In this document: one piece after another, positions 21,277 to 33,125 of the stretch
Layout: every line of letters starts with the position of its first letter
Position numbering within the stretch: position 1 is the first letter of the stretch
Source: Aquarana catesbeiana
Lineage: Eukaryota; Chordata; Amphibia; Anura; Ranidae
Assembly: GCF_042186555.1 (NCBI RefSeq)
Contig: NC_133328.1
Coordinates: forward strand, 60,311,431 to 60,375,430
DNA length: 64,000 nt
Reading direction: 5' to 3'
Notes under the pieces: generated by a model
The model's input: only the letters and a program-made list of their open reading frames with translations
Databases searched by the model: none
What the model was told of the DNA's origin: nothing
Position numbers and translations under genes: made by a program

Positions 21277-21447
21277 TGACCCTTGAGTGATGTACCGCTA
21301 TAAGAGATCAGTATATTTAACACACAGTCTTTGATAACTCTGATAAGCAACATTCAATTGCGCCCTCTAGTTGTAATGGCTCATGAGATTGTTGGGAGAG
21401 AGTAGACATGCATTTAACAGTAGTAGACCATAAGTCATTGATATTAA

Positions 21448-21897
21448 ACAGCAGTTCTTCTTTGTCAGCTTTGTCAAAAAGTGTAGCTGCTGACTTTTAA
21501 TAATCAGACACTCACCTATCCCAGAGTCCAGCAATGGGGGCGCATGAAGCCTTGCTCCTCTTCCTCTCCTCTCCACAGTGCCGGAATTCTAACTGTGGGT
21601 GCCCGGCTGTGGTTGCACAACCAGGCACACACTGCACATGCGTGAGCCGTGCTGCACGCTGTGAATGGCCGGGCAATCTTATGGGACCTATGACGTGTCC
21701 CAGAAGGTTGCAGGGTGGGAGGGGGGAGAGGTGATCTTCCTGCCGGTGCCACGGCACCAGGGGAGGAAGTGAGAGCTGGGTGCCTCTAAAAACAGGGTAC
21801 CCGCTCCCCCCCCCAAAAAAATGTCATGCCAAATGTGGCATGTCAGGGGGTCACCAGAACTTAAAGCAGAAGTTCCATTTTTGGGTGGAACTCCACT
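21448..21897. repeat. TTAA-flanked MITE, family A copy in the BEL element
   Basis: The right end reads GGGTGGAACTCCACT before TTAA (21898-21901). The left end is less clear: a TTAA at 21444-21447 is followed by ACAGCAGTTCTTC, a diverged version of the family end. The internal GTAGCTGCTGACTTTTAA and GC-rich centre match the other copies. Confidence 0.6.
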
Positions 21898-22662
21898 TTA
21901 ATAAGGAGAGGGTTTATAGTAAAGTTTTCCAGCAGCAGAGAAATGTATCAATTTGCTGTGTTTGTTGGAGAAAGGTTTACTTTGACTTTCTTATAAGATT
22001 TCACAGACAAAAAGCCATGTGCTAATGCATACAGAGGCAGTGTATAAACTGTTTGTATGGCACAGTTGTATGTATAATATTGTCCTGTGGCTGATGAGTG
22101 CTATATTGAGACTTCTTGCAGACGCACACAGGCTTGTGTAGTAATAGCTGCACTGTCTGATAGCTGCTATTTCCAGTGTCCATATAACATCTCACAGTGT
22201 ATCCAGAGTTAGCAAGGATCAGATCTTTTGATTGATCTTTCTAAGGATGTATTTATTGACTGATTTTTCTAATAATCTTTTGACTGTTCTGCCTCTCCAA
22301 TCTAAGCATTGAAAGTGTGATCTCTGTAACTTACAGTTAGTTGTGTTGAGATGTCGATAGCCCCAATCTTATTTGGATAAACAGTGACTCGATCCAGACG
22401 AAACCTTGTTGACCTTGTGAAGTTTAATCCATAAACTGTGAGGATCTTACAACAATGAACATTGGATAGGTCAAAAGACCATAATGTGATCCAGTCCATG
22501 AGACATGTGCTGAGAAGCATTACTGGGAAATTGACAAAGGTTTGAGCTAACTATACAGGATAAGCTGATCTACAGGAACCAAGGACAGAATAATACATAG
22601 AACATTTAAAGGCATATCACACAGCATATGAAATATGACACAGAGTGACGGCGGAGCCTGTG

Positions 22663-23014
22663 ACACCATTCCTCATACTCATAAGTGGACGAGGGGGCAG
22701 GCAGTTACTAAAGAGCAGGAAGATCATTGAACTATGAGAGCACTCAACGGCACCCTCACAATTCATTGAGAACTACAAGCCATCTGCTGCAACGACAGAC
22801 AGTAGTTGTAGTTCAGTCATTCACAGAACTCTGTGAATGAATGATGTGGCTGTGTGGGCTGCACTGTTTTCTTTAATTGTGACAGTGGGTGCGTGGAGAA
22901 AAATCCCTGCCACTGTCAAAGGGGGAGGATAGGGGGTGCGGGGAACTGCTGGAGCATGTTACACATTAAACCCTAAATGTGGATTTAACATATAACATGC
23001 TACCAAAGGTGAAC
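22663..23014. other. No recognised gene between BEL and the next MITE
   Basis: About 350 bases. It holds a short palindromic stretch, ACTACAAGCCATCTGCTGCA with CAGTAGTTGTAGTTCAGTC, and sequence AATCCCTGCCACTGTCAAAG typical of dispersed repeats. No element could be delimited. Confidence 0.35.
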
Positions 23015-23111
23015 TTAAAGTGGTAGTAAACTCTGTTATGCCACTTATGTCTACAGGTAAGCCTATGAAAAGGCTTCCTTGTAGGTTCTGTGAATATCTC
23101 CTTAACTTGCA

Positions 23112-26100
23112 GGGTTTTTTTTTGGCCCGTGCGCTCTCTCTCTCTCCCTCTCCCCTCTTGCTATTTTTTCAGGATCTGTGATAATATACAGTGTTATTTC
23201 AAAGAAATGGGAAATGGGATTTAGTGGACTACCAGGTGACACAAAATGATGAGTGGAAAAATTAAGGTGCTATCATGGAATGTGAGGGGGTTGGGTGATA
23301 AGGGAAAGAGAAAGGCAGTCTTTGAAGCAATTGAGTTTTATAAACCTTTAATAATATTTTTGCAGGAGACCCACCTTGAGCGAGAGGATATGAAGCTTTT
23401 TAAAAGATCAAGATTTACATATTAAACTCACGCGGTATATTCTACCTACTCTTGAGGCATCAGCATCCTGATCTCTCGCTCGATACGGTTCTCATGCAGA
23501 GAGCATTAAAGATCCAGAGGGTCGTTATATTGTACTCCATTGCTCATTAAATGATAAAAACTTTTTGTTGGTGAATGTCTATGTTCCTCCCCCATACAAT
23601 GACAAAGTGTTGAAAAATGTGTTTAAGAAAATGACACAATGGCCGAATTTACCAACTCTAGTAATGGGAGACTTTAATAATATAATGAATGAGGAGGAGG
23701 ATAGACATAGCATCATAAAAGGTAAACAAAGAATGAGGAGAACTAGATTTGCTGGCCATACACAAGAAATGGGTTAGTGGATTTGTGGAAAATTAGAGAG
23801 AGAATATTCTTGCTGTTTGAGCACATATCTTTGTCAAGAATAGACTTGGCCTTGGGGAATGATAATATTTCCCCATGTATTTCCTCATGACTAGAGTCAA
23901 TTCAGTATGGCCCTAGGGGGTTTTCTGATCATTCCCCACTTATATTGACTATACATACTGAGGGTCAGTTGGCTCCTCCACCTGGAAAATTAATCCACAG
24001 TGGTTATTATTAATGACAGAGGAGGACATGATAGAACAACAGTTAATAGAATTTTTTAAAGAAAATAAAAACTCAACATCCTTATTAGTAGTTTGGGATA
24101 CTATGAAGGCATATATGCGTGGGTGAATGATTAAAGAAATATCCAAAATTAGGAGATCATCTAGAAGTCGTGAGGAGGAGGTAATGCAAAGGGTGATTCA
24201 AACAGAGCAGGACTATATTATGGACCCCACAGAAGAAAAGCGCTTAGCCTGGCAGGAAGCTCAAAAAAGTCACAAAATGTTATTTTTAACTAAAGCAGAA
24301 AATAGCAGATTTTTTCTAAACCAAAAACATTACGAGACGGGGGAACAGGTGGGACATATGTTAGCTGCAATAGCCCGGGCTCAAGAGGATCTGATAACTA
24401 TCGCAGCAGTTAAAGATGCAGAAGGGGTAGTGAAATATGATACAGGTAGCATTCAGAATATATTTGTTGACTTCTATACCTTACTTTATGAATCAAAGGT
24501 GGAGAAGGCAATGAACCAAGTAAAACAATTTATGGACAAATTTGTACTTCCAAAACTTAAATTAGAGGAAAGAGATTTTCTTGACAGCCCCATATCCCTG
24601 GAAGAGTTAAAACAAGCAGTTGCACAAACACATAATAATAAAGCTCCTGGGATGGACGGGATATAAAAAATTTGGTAAGATTCTGTTGCCAGAATTATTG
24701 GAAGTACTAAACGATGCTTTTCAGAAACAAAGACTTCCAGAGTCAATGCAGTAAACGATAATTATAGTAATTCCAAAACATGGTAAAGATTCAATGTTGC
24801 CTGAGTCTTATTGCCCTATCTCCCTCCTCACCTCAGATGTTAAGATATTGGCCTGGGTTCTTGCAAATAGATTATCATGCTATATTAACAATTTGATCCA
24901 TGAGGACCAAACAGGTTTCATCCCAACAAAAGCAACATCAACAAATATTCGTAGACTTTTTTTAAATATACAACTCCCCATGGAAAATAGGGGATCTAGG
25001 GCAAAATTGTGTTTGGATGCCCAAAAAGCCTTTGATATGGTGGAGTGGGAATATCTATGGGCCATATTGAAGGCTTTTGGTATAGGCCCGGGATTTTTAA
25101 AGTGGGTCAAAATGTTATATAGAGAACCAAAAGCAAGGGTAAGAATTAACAATACGTTATCAAGATTGTTTAATTTGTCTAGAGGGACAAGTCAGGGATG
25201 CCCCCTGTCCCCATTATTGTTTGCAATATCGGTGGAAACTCTGGCCCTTGCGATTAGACAATCTATAGAAATAGTTGGGTTTTGACAAGCAGCAAGAGAG
25301 GATAAAGTGGCTTTCTATGCAGATGACGCTCTTTTTTTTTCCTGGGGGATACCTCAAAGTCACTAACGGAACTTATGAGCCTTATCTTCATATTTGGGCG
25401 AATCTCAGGCTTCCAGATTAATTGGGATAATTCTGAACTACTACCATTAGATAAGTTAAATGTCCTTTTATTAAACCACGTGTCTCAAATTCAAATTAAG
25501 CATACAGTGAGATATTTGGGGATTGAGATATCACGGAATGTAAAAGACTATATCAAACTGAACCTTAAACATTTACTGGTGAAATTTAAGGATAAGTGCC
25601 GAAGCTGGTGTAAACTACCATTGACAGTGATAGGCAGAGCAAATCTTGTTAAAATGAGTTGGACCCCTCAATTACTTTACTTGTTTAGTAATTCTCCTGT
25701 ATGGATCACAATATTTTAGTTTAGAAAAATAGAATCCCTCTTTAGAGAACTTATTTGGAAGAAAAAACAACCACAAATAAAGTTAACAACATTAATGTTA
25801 AATAAGGAGGCTGGTGGACTGGGGATTCCCCATTCGAAAAGTTAGTTCCTAGCCTCACAAATACAAGTTTTTTTGGGATGGACAGTAATATCAGACTCTG
25901 ATCCTATACAGGGTCTGCTATTATCAGTATATCCCGACTACCCATTGATTTCCTTATTGGAGACGAGAAACCAATTGTCTAATAAAGGATTTATTACGGG
26001 TGAATTGTTTGACAGGGTATGGCAAGGAATGACAAAAATTACGGAAGTAAAAGGTTATACACCCCCATATGGAATAATAGTAGCTATGTGGAACTGATGA

Positions 26101-27138
26101 AATTGGAAGGGTTTGAGATATGAAGGCTCAAGGGACTAAGGTATATGACACAGCTATTCCAGGATGAAGGGATAAAAACCTTTATTGAACTAAGAGATGA
26201 ATATAATATCCCAAATCAAAGATTCTTTCAATTTTTACAGCTTAGGCATGCAGTACAAGCACAGGGCCAATTGACAGAAATGAAATTTAATAAATCAGAG
26301 GTTATAGCCTTGTTGGAAAAGACAGAAAAAAAGGGTCTGATCTCACAAATTCATGACATACTATATGATAAATTTAATGGAATAGTTGATATACCAGCAA
26401 GATCAACATGGTCTTGTGACATAGGGCCAATCTCAGATGAACAATGGGCATTGGCACTGTCGGTAACACCTCAGTCATCCCTATCCCCAACACAAAATCT
26501 AACACAATTATTTATACTACACAGGGCTTACTATACACCAGAGAAATTATTTAAATGGAAATGTAGAGATACAGCTCAATGCCCCAGATGTAAAGGGAGC
26601 CCTGCTAACTTGATCCATATGTTATGGAGATGCCCCAAACTCCATCGCTACTGGAATGAATTATTGATTAATAGTGCTTTTGGGACCGGCTTGTCTCCAG
26701 AACCGGGAGGATGCCTTTTGGGTATCCTGGACGAATGGGGAATCCCGAAGGAATATAGGATATCAATAACCAGTTTCCTATTTCAGGCTCGTAAGCTTAT
26801 AGCGCAAAAGTGGATATCACTATTCCCTACAATAGCAGAATGGAGGACACAAATAAGGGAAACCTTAGTCAAGGAAAAGTATATATTTTTACATAGAGGC
26901 TGTCCAGGGAATTTTGAAAAGATATGGAGAAGATGGCCTGACATTTTGGATGTATAATCTGATGGGAGAGAGGAGAGGGGGGAGCGTGGGTGCCAAGGGG
27001 GTGGTGTTTTTTTTTCTTTTCTTCTTACCCCATCTTATCACGTGCTGGGGTTGTATGTTGGGTTTATGTTGTTTGTTATTCTTGTTGTTTTCTTTTTGTA
27101 TGAAAAAATGATAATAAAAAATGAACTGATTAAAAAAA
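23112..27138 (+). mobile_element. L1/Tx1-like LINE, ~4.0 kb, ORF2 part only
   Basis: The insert is bounded by an 8-bp direct repeat AACTTGCA (23104-23111 and 27139-27146) and ends in an A-rich tail after AATAAAAAATGAACTG. It encodes an AP-like endonuclease, a reverse transcriptase with all main motifs, and a C-terminal zinc knuckle, all in the plus orientation and broken by stops. No ORF1 is visible, so it is probably 5'-truncated. A second, shorter copy of the same lineage is at 56577-57385. Confidence 0.9.
23247..26957 (+). pseudogene. L1/Tx1-like ORF2 remnant (endonuclease, RT, zinc knuckle)
   Basis: The endonuclease part opens with IKVLSWNVRGLGDKGKRKAV and IIFLQETHLE (catalytic Glu), then LVNVYVPPPYNDK and MGDFNNIMN in another frame. 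The reverse transcriptase part (24127-25719) carries QTGFIPTKATSTNIRRLF, motif A DAQKAFDMVEWEYL, motif B GTSQGCPLSPLLFAISVE, and motif C FYADDALFF at about 25311-25337. The C-terminus (26145-26957) carries the cysteine/histidine cluster CPRCKGSPANLIHMLWRCPK. Stops and frameshifts, for example at 23424, 24664 and 25285, inactivate it, although the 270-residue C-terminal frame is still open. Confidence 0.9.
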
Positions 27139-27501
27139 AACTTGCACAGTTTAGGAGATATTCAGAGTGCATGTAACCGGTGACGTCACTGGCACATGCG
27201 CTCTGAAGGTCCGGCATACAGTGCCAGACCTTCAGAGCCTGTGCCATAAACGGCAGCTCCTGCACGCTTACGCAGGAGTGACGTCATTGTGCCCTGGTCA
27301 CTCGTGTAGCTGGAGACTGCAAACCTGGAAAGAAGACCGGGGAGATGGAAGCCCTCTCAGTGGTGAGATTGTGGCGCTGGAGGGCTTTGTTTTGAGGTAA
27401 GTCTTTCATACTGTGCTAGTATGCGATGCATACTAGTACATTATGACATTGCCTTGCAGGGAATTTCTTTTTTCCCTCAACTGCGGTTTACTACCGTTTT
27501 A

Positions 27502-27845
27502 AGCCTAGTACACACCATGCGATTATCGGATGAATGATCGTCCGTTTTTTTTCTTTTTTTTTATGCTAGTCTCCATATCGAAAATGAATAGGTTACTAAA
27601 GTATGAAAATTTTCTTACAACAGAATAAAAATTCGGAAGTGATGTAATTTATTTGTATTGTATTTTCGGATAAAATCTGTACTGATTAAATGAAAAGCGT
27701 ACGATCTGGTATTGTATGAGAACATTTTTTTGTGTTTTCTCCCTTCGGAAAATTTCAGACGACAGCTATGCACTACCAATCAGATTATCGTACAATCGCT
27801 TTGAAAGCGGTATTTTTAGTATATTCTGATCGCGTGTACAGGGCT
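27502..27845. mobile_element. Harbinger-like MITE (AGCCTAGTACACACC ends), 344 bp
   Basis: The ends AGCCTAGTACACACCATGCG and, on the complement, AGCCCTGTACACGCGATCAG are flanked by TTA on both sides (27499-27501 and 27846-27848). A TTA/TAA duplication is typical of PIF/Harbinger elements. It sits exactly at the right TTAA of the preceding MITE. From 27849 to 28220 I see only short repeat-like phrases, including a TTAAAGGGTTAGTTCACC end. Confidence 0.6.
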
Positions 27846-28224
27846 TTATCCTTTAAGCTTCATTGTCCGCTCATATTGTATCGTGTTGGATCACGTTTTA
27901 TTGTGTTTCCTTGATGTAGGGGTTCATTTGTGATAACTTGGGGGGCGGATGTTGTTACATTTTTAACCACACGGAGGGATTTTCTTAGGCTGTAATTGTC
28001 ATTCAACCATTACCATTTATTCTATCAGCAGGGTCCTTCTATCTAAGGTCTAAGGGTCATGGTTGCATGCGCACCTCCTCACATACAATCCAGGATTACT
28101 ATCTTATTATTGTTCTTTTCTGCTTCAGGGAGAAAAGAACAGCTCTGGAGAAAATGATAGGTTAAGAAATACACCTCCCTGCCCCTAGACTAAACAAGCA
28201 TTTAAAGGGTTAGTTCACCTTTAA

Positions 28225-29543
28225 CCGGTTATGGACCGCCCCACACATATATACTGCAGCAGGGCTGCCCTCCTGTGCAAAATCACGTACCTGTACGTAA
28301 TTTCATGCACTGGGGTGTGCCACCGGCGACCCGCTGTGATTGGACACATGATCATTCTATGTAAACAAGGCAGACCGCCAATCTGTGAGAGGGGAAGATG
28401 GAGATCTTGTGTTCCTGCTAATAAGGAACAGGGATCTCTGTCTTCCCACCGGTCAAAGCACCCCCCACATAGTTAGAAAGCACTCCCTAGGCACACATTT
28501 AACCCTTTGATTGTCCCTGATGTTAACCCCTTCCCTGCCAGTGTCATTAGTACAGTGACAGTGCATTTTTTTAGCACTGATCACTGTATTGGTGTCACTG
28601 GTCCCCAAAAAGGGACACTAATGCCGCGTACACACAATCAGGATTTTGGTTGGAAAAAGATATGATGGCTTTTCCGACGGGATTTCGCTCAAGCTTGCCT
28701 TGCATACACACAGTCACACAAAAGTTTGCTGAACTTTTAACCGTCAAGAACGCTGTAACATACAACACTACAACGAGCCAAGAAAATTAAGTTCAATGCT
28801 TCTGAGCATGCGTCAAATTGTTTCCGAGCATGCGTAGGAATTTTCCGCGTCGGAATTGCTACAGACAATCGCATTTTCGGATAGGAACTTTTTCCAACAG
28901 AAAAATTGAGAACCTGCTCTCATTCTTTTGCTGGCTGGAATTTGACCAGCAAAAGTCAGATGGAGCATACACACGGTCGCATTTTCCGACCAAAAGCTCT
29001 CATCGATCTTTTGCTGGCCGAATTTCCGATCGTGTGTACGCGGCATAAGTGTCAGATTTGTCCGCTGCAATATTGCAGTCCTGCTAAAAATCGCTGATCG
29101 CCGCCATTACTAGTAAAAAAAAAAAAAAATTCAATAAATATATCCCATAGTTTGTAGACGCTATAACTTTTGCGCAAACCAATCAATATACGCTTATTGT
29201 GATTTTTTTTACCAAAAATATGTAGGAAAATATATATTGGTCTAAACTGATGAAGAAATTAGCTTTTTTAATTTTTTTTTATTGGGAATGTTTTGTAGCT
29301 TAGAGTAAATTTTTTTTTTTTCAAAATTGTCAGTCTTTTTTGTTTCAAGCGCAAAAAATAAAAACCACAGAGGTGATCAAATACCACCAAAAGAAAGCTC
29401 TATTTGTGGTAAAAAAAAGGATATCAATTTTATTTGGGTACAGCGTCGCACAACCGCGCAATTGCCAGTTAAATTAACGCAGGGCCGTATTGCAAAAATT
29501 TGCCTGGTCATGAAGGGGGATAAATCTTCTTGGGCTGAAGTAG
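28225..29543. mobile_element. TTAA element, family B copy, internally deleted
   Basis: It begins CCGGTTATGGACCGCCCC after TTAA (28221-28224) and ends GGGCTGAAGTAG before TTAA (29544-29547), in the opposite orientation to the copy at 13188-14377. Shared internal sequence includes CACTGATCACTGTATTGG and CAAATACCACCAAAAGAAAG. It lacks the family C MITE found in the copies at 13 and 30 kb, and carries the Harbinger-like MITE at 28622-29045 instead. Confidence 0.7.
28622..29045. mobile_element. Harbinger-like MITE (TGCCGCGTACACAC ends), 424 bp
   Basis: The ends TGCCGCGTACACACAATCAG and, on the complement, TGCCGCGTACACACGATCGG are flanked by TAA (28619-28621 and 29046-29048). The interior holds GTCAGATGGAGCATACACAC and TCTGAGCATGCGT. 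A diverged copy is at 43804-46145. The 3-bp TAA duplication supports PIF/Harbinger, with no transposase remaining. Confidence 0.8.
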
Positions 29544-29547
29544 TTAA

Positions 29548-29974
29548 AAACATTTTTTTTTTTAAATCCATATGCATATCCATATTAAAAAAAATCCATA
29601 TCCATTACAGCTTTGACTGTACATTAAAATGCTCTCTTCCATTTTTAAAATTGATCCTTTCTTTTGAAGCTGCTTTAACCATTGGGTTCACCTCTCTGTC
29701 CTGTCTGGATGGCAGTACAGGCTGACCATTGGATGGGCGGCCTCACTCCAAATCCACGAACGAGCACAGGCATGCTCAGTCTGCTCTCTCTTGCAGCAGC
29801 GGCTGAGCTTAGCTTTCTGAGAGTGAGAGAGAGCAGTCTGCGCATGCATGGTAAAATGAGTTCTCGTAGCCAAGTGTTTGTTTGGGAGGTGCTAGGGTTA
29901 TGCATCCAACGGTATGACAGAGAGGGAAACAGGCACAGGAAAAGGGCAGAATGACAGTCGTGTGAAGAGGACTG
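29548..29974. other. No recognised gene
   Basis: About 430 bases. A segment with CTGCTCTCTCTTGCAGCAGC and an inverted CATGCTCAGTCTGCTCTC/GAGAGCAGTCTGCGCATGCATG pairing suggests a short repeat. No element ends were defined. Confidence 0.35.
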
Positions 29975-30373
29975 CCGGTGTTCTGCCGAGAAAGTTCGGC
30001 GGATAAGGCCCCCCCTCTACTGCGCAGGCGCTGCGCCTGCGCAGTAGGATCCGGCGGAAATAGCCGAAGATAAATAGGGGAAAATCAGCTGTACACGGAG
30101 CCTGTAAGAGGGCCCCTCGTGGGCTCGCTTGGCTCGCCACGCTTCGGGCACGGCCTCGCTTCGCTCGGCTTTTTTAGATTCCCCCTCTAGGTCCACTTGG
30201 ATGGTGGGGAAGGAACCTGGACCCAGGGCGCAGGTGCCGTGTACAGCTGATTGTAGATTTTGTTGTTCGGCTATCTCCGGCGGCTGCTAGTAGTTGGTAC
30301 TGCGCAGGCGCTGCGCCTGCGCAGTACAGGGGGGAACTTATCCGCCGAGGGAACTTTCTCGGCAAGACACCGG
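29975..30373. mobile_element. CpG-rich palindromic MITE (CCGGTGTTCTGCCGAGAAAG ends)
   Basis: Outer arms CCGGTGTTCTGCCGAGAAAG and, on the complement, CCGGTGTCTTGCCGAGAAAG continue inward through GGCGGATAAG. Each arm contains the perfect 29-bp palindrome centred on CAGGCGCTGCGCCTG (around 30018-30046 and 30298-30326). The interior includes CTCGCTTCGCTCGGC. No clear target duplication was found. The length is about 400 bp. Confidence 0.7.
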
Positions 30374-30440
30374 TATTGGACTGAAAGGGCTCATTTACAT
30401 TTGTTTTGGCTTCAACAAGGCTTTGGACAGGCTTTGTTAA

Positions 30441-31626
30441 CCGCTCCAGCCCTGAAAGATTTGGCTGCTGAATGACCGGGCCATTTTTTGCGATTCGGCA
30501 CTGCGTCGCTTTAACTGACAATTGCGTGGTTGTGCGATGCTGCACCCAAACAAAATTGACGTCCTTTTTTCCCCACAAATAGAGCTTTCTTTTGGTGGTA
30601 CTTGATCGCCTCTGCGGTTTTTCTTTTTTGCGCTATAAACAAAAAAAGAGCGACAATTTTGAAAAAAACACAATAGGGGTTATTTACTAAATAAAAGAAA
30701 AATCCACTTTGCACTGCAAGTGCACTTGAAAGTAAAGTCGCTGTAGATCCGAGGGGGACATGTAAGGAAAATAAAAAACAGCATTTTAGCTTGCACATGA
30801 TTGGATGATAAAATCAGCAGAGCTTCCCCTCTTTTCAGATCTACCCCTTAGATTTAGAGCGACTGCACTTCCAAGTGCACTTGCAGTGGAAAGTGGATTT
30901 GCCTTTTATAAATAACCCCCAGTATTTTGTACATTTTGCTATAATAAATATTCCCATTTTTTTTTTTTTAAAAAGCTAATTTTTTCTCAGTTTAGGCCGA
31001 TATGTATTCTTCTACATATTTTTGGTAAACAAAATCGCAATAAGCGCATATTGATTGGTTTGCGCAAAAGTCATAGCGTCTACAAAATAGGGGATAGATT
31101 TATAGCATTTTTATTTTTGTTATTTTTTTACTAGTAGTGGCGACGATCTGCGATTTTTATCGGGACTGTGACATTATGGCGGACACATTGGACACTTTTG
31201 ACACATTTTTGGGACCACTGGCATTTATACAGCGATCTTTGCTATAAAAATGCATTGATTACTGTAAAAATGTCACTGACAGGGAAGGGGTTAACACTAG
31301 GGGTTAACTGTGTTCCCTAGGTGTGTTTCTAACTGTAGGTGGAGGGGACTGACCTAGAGGAAATGACAGATCGTGGTACCTAGCTATTAGGAACACACGA
31401 TCTGTCACTCCTCACAGAACAGGGATTTGTGTGTTTACACACACACGTCCCTGTTCTGCCTCTCATGCCCGCAATTGCTCGTAGCCGGCCACGAGCGACC
31501 ACCGGCCGCGAGCATCCGAACCCCCGCAGTGCAGCTATCCCGATCCCGCGAGCCGACGTATAGCTACGACGGTTCGCGGGATCGTGCCGACCTGCCGCAG
31601 TATAATGATGGCTGGTCGGCAAGCGG
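30441..31626. mobile_element. TTAA element, family B copy, 1.19 kb
   Basis: It begins CCGCTCCAGCCCTGAAAG after TTAA (30437-30440) and ends GGCAAGCGG before TTAA (31627-31630). It is collinear with the copy at 13188-14377 over the whole length, including the family C MITE at 30675-30920, so both come from one composite subfamily. The right half contains the GC-rich CGGCCACGAGCGACC segment. No transposase frame is present. Confidence 0.8.
30675..30920. repeat. MITE, family C copy inside the TTAA element
   Basis: The ends AGGGGTTATTTACTAA and, on the complement, GGGGGTTATTTATAAAAGGC are flanked by AAT and AGT. It lies at the same internal position as in the 13-kb copy, so it was inherited with the TTAA element rather than inserted independently. 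Confidence 0.75.
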
Positions 31627-31990
31627 TTAAAGCTCTCTGAATGCCAGTCAAAGCTCACTAAATAAAATGGTTAGATTACAGTCCTGTTTACACCTGCTTT
31701 TGCTTTGCTTTGCTTCGACTTCGCTTCAAAAATGATACCCCATGTAGCTTCAGTGGTGCTTCAAAGCATCTTCAAAGCCTCCATAGAAGTCTATGGCAAA
31801 GCTCGCTTGAAGCCCCACTGAAGCTCCACCAAAGCCCCATCGAAGCCTCATCGAAGCACCAAGCAAAAGCAGGTGTAAACAGGACTGTAAGTTAACTATT
31901 TTATTTACTGACAGGGGCTTTGACTGGCGTTCAGAGAGCTTTAACAAAACCTGTCCGAAGCCTTGTTTTGAAGCAAGTGTAAAGTAGCCC

Positions 31991-33125
31991 AAATGGAAGC
32001 TCGGGACTTTGCTGGAGCATAGAAAGGGCAAGTAGAATTTGCACAAAATCTTTTTTAACACAGGGGAGAGACTGAAAATTAAAATAAAATGGAACTGGCA
32101 TTCCATTTTAAACAATTGGATAGGGATAAAAAAATGGTTCCAAGCCATCTCCAAGTGATATCTTCAAACTATGTGCAAAACACGCTATGAGGATTGTCCC
32201 CTTTAGAAACTCTAACTCCTGACAGCGAGTCTGATAGTGATAAATGTATCTGCTCTTTTTTCTCTTTCCAGTAGTGCTGTTGGATTTGACAATGATATTT
32301 GCAGAATACGATTTGTTGGAGTTTTCAGATCGCCTAAGAAAATCATCCTCAATTAGCTTCTGAAAGACATCCAAGCTGCCCAGTTTTGACAGATTAAAAG
32401 TGAAGCGTAGCTGCCAGGGTTAGGTGGAACGGCAGAATTGCTCGTCTGGAGAGGAGGCTCTGCCTGCAGCCGACTGCCGCCACTTCATGACCGGCATCTG
32501 AAAGTTGGTTCAGCAAGATTGACATTAGCCCTTCAGAAAGTGGAGGAAGTCAAGTGTGGAGATAAGTCAAAGTCACTCTAAGCTCCACATATGTGTATGC
32601 GCAAATAAAAAGCTTAATTCTAAACTGCAGGCACATATTTAAAACAATAATAAATGCTGTTGTGTATTACCTTGGAAGCAATGAAATGTGTTTTTGCATT
32701 TAGCTAGCATAAGTACTTGAATTTGTCTTGATATCAGTTTCTTGAGATCTCCTGCACAGCGGCACTCTGAGGGAGGAAGGAGCAGTACTGGGAGCCAGGT
32801 AGTCTCTGTTGCTGGCATATGTGCTGAAAGAGAACATGCAGACAGAAGGAGAGAGCAGAATGAACAGAGCTGACTTATTAGTTTGTTACTGAGAGGTGTA
32901 GAAAAAAAAATCACAAGTTGATAGGTGCGCGCAGCCTATTGCATTAGGGTGTGCACCCAGAAGCTCAAACAGAGTAACAGAGGCAGTAGCTAGGCAGTGG
33001 CAAGTGCAAAGCACATGTGAACGAGTCTTCTTTTTTATTTTTATTATTTGATTTTATTTGATTTTTTAACTGCCTTTTTGGGGGGCCTTTGGTATAATAG
33101 CAGGGTTCTAAAGAGTTTCTTGATG
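31991..33125. other. No recognised gene
   Basis: About 1.1 kb. The frames at 32108-32374 and 32639-32914 (minus) have no motif that I recognise. I see no inverted ends, though the sequence TCAAGTGTGGAGATAAGTC and the run around 33030-33070 are low in complexity. Confidence 0.4.

Larger units (their letters stand above)
17890..22662 (-). mobile_element. BEL/Pao retrotransposon, truncated within reverse transcriptase
   Basis: Read on the minus strand, the order is a probable 5' LTR beginning at 22662 (TGTCACAGGCTCCGCCGTCA), then gag with coiled coil and DUF1759-like region, zinc knuckle, aspartic protease, and the start of reverse transcriptase. Similarity stops at about 17895, after SPSPAVAIYGL, so most of RT, RNase H, integrase and the 3' LTR are missing. 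A possible polyadenylation signal AATAAA is near 22253. The LTR's inner end was not located. A family A MITE (about 21448-21897) has inserted between the LTR and gag. Confidence 0.85.
23019..27498. mobile_element. TTAA-flanked MITE (AGTGGTAGTAAAC ends), split by a LINE
   Basis: The left end AGTGGTAGTAAACTC follows TTAA (23015-23018). The right end, read on the complement, is AACGGTAGTAAACCGC before TTAA (27499-27502). Without the inserted LINE it is about 445 bp. The palindromic centre, GAATATCTCCTTAACTTGCA on the left and TTTAGGAGATATTC on the right, was the LINE target. A GC-rich segment with GCATGTAACCGGTGACGTCA lies in the right half. Confidence 0.75.
30387..31990. mobile_element. Palindromic MITE (GGGCTNNTTTACA ends), split at TTAA
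   Basis: The left arm, GGGCTCATTTACATTTG through GGCTTTGGACAGGCTTTG, matches the right arm read on the complement, GGGCTACTTTACACTTGC through GGCTTCGGACAGGTTTTG. The inner arms GTCCTGTTTACACCTGC and CAAAAGCAGGTGTAAACAGG pair near 31682 and 31865-31887. Without the inserted TTAA element it is about 414 bp. The intact right arm (TTAAAGC read on the complement, near 31940) shows the empty site. Confidence 0.75.
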
